Assembly: GCF_035918395.1 (NCBI RefSeq)
Contig: NZ_CP142362.1
Span: 3,943,501 to 4,007,500, forward strand
DNA from: Mycolicibacterium sp. ND9-15
GTDB lineage: Bacteria > Actinomycetota > Actinomycetes > Mycobacteriales > Mycobacteriaceae
Direction of reading: 5' to 3'
Length of the DNA stretch: 64,000 nt
The translations under genes and the position numbers were made by a program. Below, piece by piece: positions 23,128 through 31,164 of the stretch. The notes under the pieces are model-generated. The model did no database searches. It was not told where the DNA came from and saw nothing but the letters and a program-made list of their open reading frames with translations. Position 1 is the first letter of the stretch; each line of letters starts with the position of its first letter.

Positions 23128-24822
23128 CCTCGATTTTGCATCGAAGTTTATGCGGTGCCGTTCCGCTGCTGAATTGTGTTGCTGGGGAGTGGTTTCGGTG
23201 TGGTGACGTGGTTGATCGGTCCCGTGTCGCCGGGTGTGCGGGCTTTCCTGGGGGCCTGGTCTTTCTGATCGGTGGGTCAGGTGGGCCGGAGTTCTATCCG
23301 AAGGCGGTGCGGATGTGTTGCCAGGCGGTCGCGATCGCTGCGGCCCAGCGCCAGGTGGCGTCGAGGCGTAGTCGCAGTTGGCGGGCGCCGTGGGTGATGC
23401 GGGCGGCCACGTGCAGGACCCGGTAGCGGAACGTGGTGATCTCGGCGCGGGCCAGGCCGGGATGGCTGCGAAAGCCGATGAGCCGGGTCCAGGTGACCAG
23501 ATCGGCGGCGGCGAGGGCGATTTCCAGCCAGGCGGCGTTGGCCCAGAAGGACTGACACGGCAGGTTACGCAGGCCGGTGGCTTTGAGTTCGCGGATGCGG
23601 TCTTCGATGCGGGCGTGTTGGCGGTGGCGCAGTTCCAGGCCGGCGACCTGTCCGGGGATGACACCGGCGGGTGTGTCGGTGATGAACGCGGTGACCCGCA
23701 TCCCGTCGGTGTCGGTGAACCGCAGCTGGGCCCCGGGATGCGGGCGTTCTTTACGCAGGATCAGTCGGGTCCCGGGCGGCCAGGCAGACAGGTTGACCAA
23801 GGTGGTGGCCTCAGCGACCCAGGCGCCGTCGCGGATGCCGCCGTGGGTGTCGATCGCCGGGTACCAGCCCTCGGCGAGGTTGAGGGTGTCCACCGCGTCC
23901 TGCACCCGGATGTCGACGGGGTAGCCGAAGGAGAACCCGACCCCGGCGGTGCGGCAGGCGTCGGCGAATTTGTGGGTGGCCCCGGCGGTGTCGCAGCGCA
24001 CCAGCACGTTCGGCTTATCGGGGTCGTCGCAATGATCGGGGTCGGGCTGCCACGCCGCGGGCAGGGCGGCCAGCGCCTGGGCCAGGACGATGACGTGATC
24101 AGAGGCGGTGTTGGAGCCGGCGTTACCGGTGCGCAGCAGCCCGGCCAGGGCTTCCCCACCGGAAATCTCGGGGCGATCCAGAAACGCCAGCAGCGGATGA
24201 AGACCGAACGTCTTCTTCCAGGTCGGTGTAGCGCCGGCCTTGTTGTCGGAATGATCGATCACCAAGGTGGCGTCGATGTCGATATGCAGCCATTCTCCGG
24301 CCGCCGGGGCAGCGCCAGCGGCCCAGGCCGCCGCCCGGGCCGCATCACGTGCGGCGCGCACGGCCGGTAGGTGCGCGGCGTCGATCCGTTCATCAATCAG
24401 CCGCCACATCGTGGTCGTCGACGCCTTCGCACCGAACACGTGCTCACGGTCCCCGCACAGCTGGCCAACGCCGTCGATGCAATCGGCCCCGTCAGCGACC
24501 GCGGCGGCCAGGTCAGCGAACACCTCCCCGGGCGCGTACACCCACGGACCCCGGTAGGTGTCGGCCAACGCGGCGGTGACCTGCGCTGATAGGCCGGTCC
24601 GGTCGGCGAGTTCGCGCAGCATGCCCATCCCGGCGTGCGACACGACCCCATGCCCATCAGCCGACACTTTCACCCGCGAACCGGCCACGATATTCTTCAC
24701 CTGCGAGGTGCCTTCCAGCTGGAACGATCTGAACCTTAGACAAGTCCGATTATTCCTTGCAGGACAGGCACTTTCGCATATCTACACACCGCTACATAGC
24801 GACAAACCGCGAAAAATCCGGG
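23128..24822 (-). mobile_element. IS1380-family insertion sequence, complete, 1695 bp
   Basis: The element carries one intact transposase gene on the minus strand. The left end begins CCTCGATTTTGCATCG and the right end, read inward, CCCGGATTTTTCGCGG; these are imperfect inverted repeats resembling the CCTxGATT ends of the family (compare ISEcp1). It is flanked by the 4-bp direct repeat CTAA, so insertion is clean and probably fairly recent. It lies between the cyclase gene and nucS and separates the nucS -10 hexamer from its native upstream sequence. Confidence 0.9.
23294..24700 (-). CDS. IS1380-family transposase
   Basis: This 468-aa DDE transposase begins VKVSADGHGVVSHAGMGMLRELADRTGL after a GTG start at 24700. 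It contains the family regions WLHIDIDATLVIDHSDNKAGATPTWKKTFG (first catalytic Asp area), NVLVRCDTAGATHKFAD and the DDE_1-type C-terminal segment with RIRELKATGLRNLPC. The frame is uninterrupted, so the element may still be active. Confidence 0.94.
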   Translation of the reverse strand: MKNIVAGSRVKVSADGHGVVSHAGMGMLRELADRTGLSAQVTAALADTYRGPWVYAPGEVFADLAAAVADGADCIDGVGQLCGDREHVFGAKASTTTMWRLIDERIDAAHLPAVRAARDAARAAAWAAGAAPAAGEWLHIDIDATLVIDHSDNKAGATPTWKKTFGLHPLLAFLDRPEISGGEALAGLLRTGNAGSNTASDHVIVLAQALAALPAAWQPDPDHCDDPDKPNVLVRCDTAGATHKFADACRTAGVGFSFGYPVDIRVQDAVDTLNLAEGWYPAIDTHGGIRDGAWVAEATTLVNLSAWPPGTRLILRKERPHPGAQLRFTDTDGMRVTAFITDTPAGVIPGQVAGLELRHRQHARIEDRIRELKATGLRNLPCQSFWANAAWLEIALAAADLVTWTRLIGFRSHPGLARAEITTFRYRVLHVAARITHGARQLRLRLDATWRWAAAIATAWQHIRTAFG

Positions 24823-24826
24823 CTAA
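24823..24826 (+). repeat. Target site duplication of the IS1380-family element, right copy
   Basis: CTAA, identical to 23124-23127. Its last three bases form the first half of the nucS -10 hexamer TAAGGT. Confidence 0.85.
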
Positions 24827-24829
24827 GGT
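24824..24829 (+). promoter_or_regulatory. Leaderless promoter -10 of nucS, rebuilt at the IS junction
   Basis: TAAGGT is followed by six bases and GTG 24836. The hexamer consists of TAA from the target duplication plus GGT of the native flank, so it survives the insertion. Everything upstream, including any -35 box, now comes from the IS end (CGACAA near 24800-24805 is at best a weak -35). Confidence 0.65.
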
Positions 24830-24835
24830 GGTCGG

Positions 24836-25507
24836 GTGCGTCTCGTGATCGCCCAATGCACCGTTGACTACGTCGGACGTCTGACCGCACATCTGCCTTC
24901 GGCACGGCGCCTGCTGCTGGTGAAGGCGGACGGTTCGGTCAGCGTGCACGCCGACGACCGCGCGTACAAGCCGTTGAACTGGATGAGCCCGCCGTGTCGT
25001 CTCACCGAGGACAACACCGGGTCCACTACGGTCTGGGTAGTCGAGAACAAGGTCGGTGAGCAGTTGCGGATCACCGTCGAGGACATCGAGCACGACTCCA
25101 GCCACGAACTCGGTGTCGATCCGGGTCTGGTCAAGGACGGGGTCGAGGCTCATCTGCAGGAGCTGTTGGCCGAACACGTCGAGCTGCTGGGGAAGGGCTA
25201 CACGTTGGTGCGACGCGAGTACATGACTGCGATCGGCCCCGTCGACCTGCTCTGCCGCGACGAGAACGGTGGTTCGGTGGCCGTGGAGATCAAGCGCCGC
25301 GGCGAGATCGACGGGGTCGAACAACTCACCCGCTACCTCGAACTACTCAACCGCGACAGCCTGCTCGCCCCGGTGACGGGGATCTTCGCGGCCCAGCAGA
25401 TCAAGCCGCAGGCGCGCACGCTGGCCGTCGACCGTGGGATCCGCTGTGTGACGCTGGATTATGACCAGATGCGCGGCATGGACAGCGACGAGTTCCGGCT
25501 GTTTTGA
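24836..25507 (+). CDS. nucS: Mismatch-specific endonuclease NucS/EndoMS
   Basis: This 223-aa nuclease replaces MutS/MutL in actinobacterial mismatch repair and cuts both strands at mismatches. The N-terminal binding domain (residues 1-100) and the C-terminal RecB-like nuclease domain are complete, with catalytic Asp137, Glu151 and Lys153 (GPVDLLCRDENGGSVAVEIKRRG). The C-terminal FRLF tail fits the beta-clamp contact. The coding sequence is intact, but the IS element ends 13 bases before its start codon. Confidence 0.96.
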   Translation: MRLVIAQCTVDYVGRLTAHLPSARRLLLVKADGSVSVHADDRAYKPLNWMSPPCRLTEDNTGSTTVWVVENKVGEQLRITVEDIEHDSSHELGVDPGLVKDGVEAHLQELLAEHVELLGKGYTLVRREYMTAIGPVDLLCRDENGGSVAVEIKRRGEIDGVEQLTRYLELLNRDSLLAPVTGIFAAQQIKPQARTLAVDRGIRCVTLDYDQMRGMDSDEFRLF

Positions 25508-25797
25508 TGGGTCGCAAGCGCCGCGCCAAGCGGCCACCGCCGCCCCTGCCCGCGCCGCGTCGCGTCGAGGCAGGACCGGATGGATACGAGTACGAAGTGC
25601 GGTCGATTCCGGCGGCACGGGCGGTCAAGACCTACCGCTGTCCCGGGTGCGACCACGAAATACGCCCGGGCACAACGCATTTGGTGGTATTACCTACCGG
25701 CATGGGGGAGGATCGGGCGGTCGAGGACCGTCGACACTGGCACAGGCCGTGCTGGACGCACCGGGCCACCCGAGGCCCGACCCGCAAATGGTCTTAG
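25507..25797 (+). CDS. Small zinc-ribbon-like protein after nucS
   Basis: This 96-aa protein is very basic at its N-terminus (MGRKRRAKRPPPPLPAPRR). It has a likely metal site CPGCDHEIRPGTTH and HWHRPCW (three Cys and several His). Homologues sit after nucS in other mycobacteria (Rv1322 position) and are sometimes labelled ATP/GTP-binding without good reason. ATG 25507 overlaps the nucS stop (TGATG), so the two are coupled. The function is unknown; a nucleic-acid-related role is a guess from charge and context. Confidence 0.8.
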   Translation: MGRKRRAKRPPPPLPAPRRVEAGPDGYEYEVRSIPAARAVKTYRCPGCDHEIRPGTTHLVVLPTGMGEDRAVEDRRHWHRPCWTHRATRGPTRKWS

Positions 25798-26273
25798 TGT
25801 TCGCGCCCGTCCGCAGCGGGCTCGACGAGTTCGACGAGTATCCCGCCGGCGTCCTTCGGATGGATGAAGTTGATCCGCGAGTTTGCGGTGCCCCGGCGCG
25901 GGGCGTCGTAGAGGAGCCGGACGCCGTCGGCGCGGAGTCGTTCGCTGAGCGCATCGATGTCGCTGACACGGTAGGCCAGTTGCTGAAGACCGGGGCCGCG
26001 TTTGTCGAGGAACTTCGCGATCGTCGAGGTCTCGTCCAGCGGTGACATCAGCTGGATCTGGGCGCTGCCGACCGGAGCGCCACGCACCGAGAGCATGGCC
26101 TCGCGGACACCCTGATCCTCGTTGACCTCCTCGTGCAGCACGATCATGCCGAGCTGATCGTGATACCACTTGATCGCGGCGTCGAGATCCGGCACCGCGA
26201 TGCCCACGTGATCGATCGCCGTCACGAGCGCGCTCGCGAGCGCGGGACGAGCGTCTACGTGTTCAGTGGTCAT
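25794..26273 (-). CDS. mce: Methylmalonyl-CoA epimerase
   Basis: This 159-aa vicinal-oxygen-chelate fold protein interconverts (2S)- and (2R)-methylmalonyl-CoA on the propionate route to succinyl-CoA. The two half-repeats begin IDHVGIAVPDLDAAIKWYHDQLGM and LQQLAYRVSDIDALSERL. The metal-binding His, Gln and Glu residues lie in DHVGIAV, the central segments and GILVELVEP. The gene is divergent from fadA4 and its stop overlaps the preceding convergent gene by four bases. Confidence 0.93.
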   Translation of the reverse strand: MTTEHVDARPALASALVTAIDHVGIAVPDLDAAIKWYHDQLGMIVLHEEVNEDQGVREAMLSVRGAPVGSAQIQLMSPLDETSTIAKFLDKRGPGLQQLAYRVSDIDALSERLRADGVRLLYDAPRRGTANSRINFIHPKDAGGILVELVEPAADGREH

Positions 26274-26307
26274 AACGTAACGGTAACCTTGTGACAGATG
26301 TTGCGGA

Positions 26308-26325
26308 ATGTGTCATGGGACACAT
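26308..26325 (+). promoter_or_regulatory. Palindromic operator candidate upstream of fadA4
   Basis: ATGTGTC-atgg-GACACAT is a perfect 7-bp inverted repeat, five bases before a TATACC -10-like hexamer (26331-26336) and 31 bases before the fadA4 start. It lies in the divergent region shared with the epimerase gene. The regulator is not known. Confidence 0.55.
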
Positions 26326-26355
26326 AACCCTATACCCACTTTCGGGAGGTACTAA

Positions 26356-27537
26356 ATGACGACGTCGGTGATAGTTGCTGGGGCGCGCACTCCCGTGGGC
26401 AAGCTCATGGGCTCGCTGAAGGATTTCTCGGGCAGCGATCTGGGCGCGATCGCGATCAAGGGGGCGCTGGAGAAGGCGAAGGTTCCGGCTTCGGCTGTCC
26501 AGTACGTGATCATGGGCCAGGTTCTGACCGCCGGCGCCGGGCAGATGCCGGCGCGGCAGGCCGCGGTCGCCGCCGGCATCGGCTGGGATGTTCCCGCGCT
26601 GACCATCAACAAGATGTGCCTGTCCGGTATCGACGCCATCGCGCTGGCCGATCAAATGATCCGGGCAGGCGAGTTCGACGTCGTCGTGGCGGGGGGGCAG
26701 GAGTCGATGACACAGGCGCCGCACCTGCTGATCAACAGCCGGTCGGGCTACAAGTACGGCGACGTCACCGTGCTCGACCACATGGCCTACGACGGACTGC
26801 ACGACGTGTTCACCGATCAGCCGATGGGCGCCCTTACCGAACAACGTAACGACGCCGACCAGTTCACCCGCGCCGAGCAGGACGAGTTCGCGGCCCGTTC
26901 GCATCAAAAAGCTGCCGCGGCATGGAAAGACGGTGTGTTCGCCGATGAGGTGGTGCCCGTGCAGATCCCGCAGCGCAAGGGCGACCCGCTGGAGTTCAAC
27001 GAGGACGAGGGCATCCGCGCCAACACCACCGCCGAGTCGTTGTCCGGTCTCAAGCCAGCCTTCCGCAAGGACGGCACGATCACCGCCGGGTCGGCGTCGC
27101 AGATCTCCGACGGCGCGTGTGCCGTCGTCGTGATGAACAAGGCCAAGGCCGAGGAGCTGGGCCTGAGCTGGCTCGTGGAGATCGGCGCGCACGGTGTCGT
27201 CGCGGGGCCGGACTCGACGTTGCAGTCTCAGCCGGCCAATGCCATCAAGAAAGCCGTTGCGCGCGAGGGAATCTCGCTTGATCAGCTAGACGTCATCGAG
27301 ATCAACGAGGCGTTCTCCGCGGTCTCCCTGGCGTCGACCAAAGAATTGGGCGTCAACCCCGACAAGGTCAACGTCAACGGCGGCGCGATTGCCGTCGGCC
27401 ACCCGATCGGCATGTCGGGTGCTCGCATCACCCTGCACGCCGCGCTCGAACTGGCCCGACGCGGTTCCGGCTACGCCGTGGCGGCGTTGTGCGGCGCCGG
27501 CGGTCAGGGTGACGCGCTGATCCTGCGCAGACCGTAA
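26356..27537 (+). CDS. fadA4: Acetyl-CoA C-acetyltransferase (thiolase)
   Basis: This 393-aa thiolase joins or cleaves acetoacetyl-CoA. Nucleophile Cys88 lies in NKMCLSGIDA. The C-terminal motifs NEAFSAVSLAS, GGAIAVGHPIGMSGAR and CGAGGQGDA carry the catalytic His and second Cys. ATG 26356 follows CGGGAGGTACTAA. It corresponds to Rv1323 and lies in a propionate/acyl-CoA neighbourhood with the epimerase gene. Confidence 0.95.
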   Translation: MTTSVIVAGARTPVGKLMGSLKDFSGSDLGAIAIKGALEKAKVPASAVQYVIMGQVLTAGAGQMPARQAAVAAGIGWDVPALTINKMCLSGIDAIALADQMIRAGEFDVVVAGGQESMTQAPHLLINSRSGYKYGDVTVLDHMAYDGLHDVFTDQPMGALTEQRNDADQFTRAEQDEFAARSHQKAAAAWKDGVFADEVVPVQIPQRKGDPLEFNEDEGIRANTTAESLSGLKPAFRKDGTITAGSASQISDGACAVVVMNKAKAEELGLSWLVEIGAHGVVAGPDSTLQSQPANAIKKAVAREGISLDQLDVIEINEAFSAVSLASTKELGVNPDKVNVNGGAIAVGHPIGMSGARITLHAALELARRGSGYAVAALCGAGGQGDALILRRP

Positions 27538-27580
27538 GTTCTACGACGGCGCGTAGTAATAGGCCCGGTCTTCGGGCACA

Positions 27581-27964
27581 ATGGCGGCCATGACTAGCGC
27601 CTTCGATCTGCGGTCCGTCGCCGGGTGGTTTCGTCTCGTAGCTTTGCTCGAGGCCGTCAGCTGGGCGGGGCTGCTGATCGGCATGTACTTCAAGTACCTC
27701 GGGACTCCGCGAACCGAGATCGGTGTCAAGGTGTTCGGGCCGGCGCACGGGGCGGTCTTCATCGCGTTCGTCGTGCTGGGCCTGGTCGCCGCCATCACCT
27801 TCAGATGGACGACCGGCACGTGGTTGCTGGGGGTCCTGGCGAGCATCTTGCCGCTGGCAAGTGTGGTCTTCCTCATCTGGGTGGATCGCACCGGCCGGCT
27901 GGGTGCCGAGCCGGCCGTCGCGGGCATGTCGCAACCGGGGCGGTCAGTTCCGGAAACGACATGA
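27581..27964 (+). CDS. DUF3817 membrane protein
   Basis: This 127-aa protein (or 124 from the second ATG at 27590) has three predicted membrane segments and the DUF3817 pattern WFRLVALLEAVSWAGLLIGMYFKY ... VFGPAHGAVFIAFVVL. The function is unknown. A second DUF3817 protein is encoded at 50984-51316. No ribosome binding site is visible before either start. Confidence 0.8.
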   Translation: MAAMTSAFDLRSVAGWFRLVALLEAVSWAGLLIGMYFKYLGTPRTEIGVKVFGPAHGAVFIAFVVLGLVAAITFRWTTGTWLLGVLASILPLASVVFLIWVDRTGRLGAEPAVAGMSQPGRSVPETT

Positions 27965-27977
27965 CAAACTTGAGGGC

Positions 27978-28871
27978 GTGAGTCGTCCACGCCCCCCTAT
28001 AGCGGCCTCGATGGCCGGTGCGGTTGATCTGTCCGCCCTCAAACAGCGGCCCTCGACCGGTGACGGCGGTTCGTCGGCGCCGGCCGGCGGGGTGGAGATC
28101 ACCGAGACCAACCTCGAAGACGAGGTGCTGGTCCGGTCCAACCAGGTTCCCGTCGTGGTGTTGCTCTGGTCGCCGCGCAGCGACGCCAGCGTGCAATTGG
28201 GCGATGCGCTCGCCGAACTGTCCACCGCCGACCACGGCAAGTGGTCTTTGGCGACCGTCAACGTCGACGTCGTGCCCCGGGTCGCCCAGATGTTCGGGGT
28301 GCAGGCGATTCCGACCGTGGTGGCGTTGGCCGCCGGTCAGCCACTGTCGAGTTTTCAGGGAGTGCAGCCGCCCGAGCAGTTGCGCAGGTGGATCGATTCC
28401 CTGTTGAACGCCGTCGCGGGGAAGCTGCCCGGAAACGGTGAGCCGGGTGAAGCCGAAGAGGTTGATCCCGCTCTCGCACAAGCCCGTTCACATCTGGATG
28501 CCGGTGACTTCGACGCGGCCCGCACGTCCTACCAGGCGATCCTGGAGGCCAATCCCAATCACGCCGAGGCCAAGGGCGCCGTGCGCCAGATCGAGTTCCT
28601 GCAGCGCGCAACCGCCCGGGCCCCCGATGCGATCGTCGCGGCCGACGCCGCACCCGACGACATCGAGCAAGCGTTCGCGGCCGCCGATGTCGAGGTCCTC
28701 AACCAGAACGTCGCAGCCGCCTTCGACCGGCTCATCGGCCTGGTCAAGCGCACCTCGGGCGAGGACCGCACCACGGTGCGAACGCGCCTCATCGAGCTGT
28801 TCGACCTATTCGATCCGGCTGATCCCGAGGTCATTGCCGGCCGGCGCGAGTTGGCCAACGCGCTGTACTGA
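27978..28871 (+). CDS. Thioredoxin-fold protein with TPR-like C-terminus (Rv1324 type)
   Basis: This 297-aa protein has a thioredoxin fold (about residues 50-155) in which the usual CxxC is replaced: PVVVLLWSPRSDASVQL has no cysteine. The cis-Pro segment AIPTVVALA is kept. The C-terminal half has TPR-like helices (ALAQARSHLDAGDFDAARTSY, then the NPNHAEAKG segment). This is the architecture of CnoX/YbbN chaperone-type proteins, so holdase activity rather than thiol redox chemistry is likely. GTG 27978 is chosen because the longer frame overlaps the preceding gene. Confidence 0.87.
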   Translation: MSRPRPPIAASMAGAVDLSALKQRPSTGDGGSSAPAGGVEITETNLEDEVLVRSNQVPVVVLLWSPRSDASVQLGDALAELSTADHGKWSLATVNVDVVPRVAQMFGVQAIPTVVALAAGQPLSSFQGVQPPEQLRRWIDSLLNAVAGKLPGNGEPGEAEEVDPALAQARSHLDAGDFDAARTSYQAILEANPNHAEAKGAVRQIEFLQRATARAPDAIVAADAAPDDIEQAFAAADVEVLNQNVAAAFDRLIGLVKRTSGEDRTTVRTRLIELFDLFDPADPEVIAGRRELANALY

Positions 28872-28946
28872 TTCATTGAGCCCGCCGAAACTGCGGGGAG
28901 AACGCGATTTCGGCCCTGAACCCGCGATCTGTGTGCAGTTTCGGCG

Positions 28947-31160
28947 TCAGGCCGGCTGATGTTCGAACCACAGCGCGGCCAGCGGGGGCAGCACCATGAC
29001 CGCGGATGCCGGACGCCCGTGCCAGGGTTCGTCGGTGGCCTCGACGGCGCCGTAATTGCCGATGCCCGACCCGTTGTAGATGTCGGCATCGGTGTTGAGC
29101 ACCTCGCGCCAGGTGCCCGTGTGCGGTAGACCGAGGCGATAGCGGCTGTGCTCGGACCCGGAGAAGTTGAACACGCACGCAAGCACGGATCCGTCGTCGC
29201 CATAGCGCAGGAAGCTCAGCACATTGTTCGCCGAATCGTTGGCGTCGATCCAGGAGTAACCCTCCGGACGCGTGTCCTGCGACCACAGCGCACGCCTGCT
29301 GCGGTAGATGGCGTTCATGTCGTGCACCATCCGCTGGATACCGGTCGAGAAGCTGTTCTCGTCGAGCTGATGCCAGTCGATGCCCCGCTCCTCGGACCAC
29401 TCGGCGCGCTGCCCGAACTCCTGACCCATGAACAGCAACTGCTTGCCCGGGTGCGCCCACTGGTACGCCAGCAGGCTGCGCAACCCGGCCGCCTTGTTGT
29501 GGTCGTTGCCCGGCATCCGACCCCACAGCGTGCCCTTGCCGTGGACGACCTCGTCGTGGCTGATCGGCAGCACGAAGTTCTCGCTGAACGCGTAGAGCAT
29601 CGAGAACGTGATCTCGTGGTGGTGGTAGCTGCGGTGGATGGGATCGCGCTTGATGAACTCCAGGGTGTCGTTCATCCAGCCCATATTCCACTTCATCGAG
29701 AAGCCAAGGCCACCAAGGTTCGTCGGCCGGGTGACGCCGGGCCACGACGTGGACTCCTCGGCGACCGTCACGATCCCGGGCGCCGCCTTGTGCACCGTCG
29801 CGTTCATCTCCTGCAGGAACTGCACGGCTTCGAGATTCTCGCGGCCGCCGTAGACGTTCGGTGTCCATCCGCCCTCGGGACGCGAGTAGTCCAGGTAGAG
29901 CATCGAGGCGACCGCATCCACCCGCAAGCCGTCGATGTGGTACTCCTGCAGCCAGTACAACGCGTTCGCCACCAGGAAGTTGCGCACCTCGGCGCGTCCG
30001 AAGTCGAATACGTAGGTGCCCCAGTCCAATTGCTCGCCACGTCGGGGATCGGAATGTTCGTAGAGTGCCGTCCCGTCGAAGCGCCCGAGCGCCCACGCGT
30101 CCTTTGGAAAGTGGGCGGGCACCCAGTCCATGATCACGCCGATACCGGCTCGGTGCAGGGTGTCGATCAGGTAGCGGAACTCGTCGGGTGTGCCCAACCG
30201 CGACGTCGGCGCGTAGTACGACGTGACCTGGTAGCCCCAGGACCCGCCGAAGGGATGCTCGGCGACGGGCATCAACTCGACGTGGGTGAAGCCGTTCTCG
30301 ACGACGTACTCCGTGAGCTGGGTTGCGAGTTCGCGGTAGTTCAGCCCCGGCCGCCAGGACATGAGATGCACCTCGAGAGTGCTCATCGGTTCGAACACCG
30401 GGTTCTGGGTGGCGCGCCTCGTCATCCAGTGCTGGTCGTCCCAGGTGTAGTCGCTCGTGGTCACTTTCGAGGCCGTCTTGGGCGGCACCTCGGTGGCGAA
30501 GGCCATCGGGTCGGCGCGGTCGCTGACCGACCCGTCGGCGCCGTGAATGCGGAATTTGTACAGTCCGCCGATCTCGAAGCCCGGCCAGAACACCTCCCAC
30601 ACACCTGTTGAGCCGAGGACTCGCAGTTGGGCCTCGTTTCCATCCCAATGGTTGAACTCGCCGATCAGGCTGATGCCCTTGGCATTCGGCGCCCACACCG
30701 CGAAGGACACGCCCTCGACCATGCCGTCGGGTGTGTCGTAGCTGCGGGGGTGGGCACCGAGAATCTCCCACAGCCGTTCGTGGCGACCCTCGGCGAACAG
30801 GTGCAGGTCCATCTCGCCGAGCGTGGGCAGGAAACGGTAAGCGTCGGCCACCGTGTGCACATGGGTCGAGCCGTTGCCCTCGGGGTAGCGCACCTCGAGT
30901 CGGTAGTCGACCAGGTCGGTGAACGGCAGTGCGACCGCGAACAAGCCGGACTCGATGTGCTGGAACGCGTAGCGCTCACCGCCGACGAGCGCGACCACCT
31001 CGACCGCATGCGGCCGGTAGGCGCGGATCACGGTGTGGTCGTCGTATTCGTGTGCGCCGAGCACGGAATGCGGGTCGTGGTGTTCACCGGCCAGCAACCG
31101 GTTGAGGTCGGCGGTATGCGGCCGCAGATGCGGACTGCTCGATTGTTTGGTCTGCGTCAT
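28947..31160 (-). CDS. glgB: 1,4-alpha-glucan branching enzyme
   Basis: This 737-aa enzyme introduces alpha-1,6 branches into alpha-glucan. It has the N-terminal CBM48-type domains (to about residue 230), a GH13 barrel with the nucleophile Asp in DGLRVDAVASMLYLDYSR and the acid Glu in VTVAEESTSW, and a C-terminal beta domain. It lies four bases after glgE and forms the GlgE-GlgB pair, which builds branched glucan from maltose-1-phosphate. Confidence 0.97.
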   Translation of the reverse strand: MTQTKQSSSPHLRPHTADLNRLLAGEHHDPHSVLGAHEYDDHTVIRAYRPHAVEVVALVGGERYAFQHIESGLFAVALPFTDLVDYRLEVRYPEGNGSTHVHTVADAYRFLPTLGEMDLHLFAEGRHERLWEILGAHPRSYDTPDGMVEGVSFAVWAPNAKGISLIGEFNHWDGNEAQLRVLGSTGVWEVFWPGFEIGGLYKFRIHGADGSVSDRADPMAFATEVPPKTASKVTTSDYTWDDQHWMTRRATQNPVFEPMSTLEVHLMSWRPGLNYRELATQLTEYVVENGFTHVELMPVAEHPFGGSWGYQVTSYYAPTSRLGTPDEFRYLIDTLHRAGIGVIMDWVPAHFPKDAWALGRFDGTALYEHSDPRRGEQLDWGTYVFDFGRAEVRNFLVANALYWLQEYHIDGLRVDAVASMLYLDYSRPEGGWTPNVYGGRENLEAVQFLQEMNATVHKAAPGIVTVAEESTSWPGVTRPTNLGGLGFSMKWNMGWMNDTLEFIKRDPIHRSYHHHEITFSMLYAFSENFVLPISHDEVVHGKGTLWGRMPGNDHNKAAGLRSLLAYQWAHPGKQLLFMGQEFGQRAEWSEERGIDWHQLDENSFSTGIQRMVHDMNAIYRSRRALWSQDTRPEGYSWIDANDSANNVLSFLRYGDDGSVLACVFNFSGSEHSRYRLGLPHTGTWREVLNTDADIYNGSGIGNYGAVEATDEPWHGRPASAVMVLPPLAALWFEHQPA

Positions 31161-31164
31161 GTCG

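Noticed and set aside
23123..24828. Alternative IS ends at CCTAACC / GGCTAAGG
   Set aside because: These ends give no matching target duplication. Ends at 23128 and 24822 give better family-like repeats and an exact CTAA duplication.
28873..30771. 632-aa minus-strand frame in another phase of glgB
   Set aside because: glgB itself is certain on the same strand; the alternative phase is Arg/Gly-rich without motifs.
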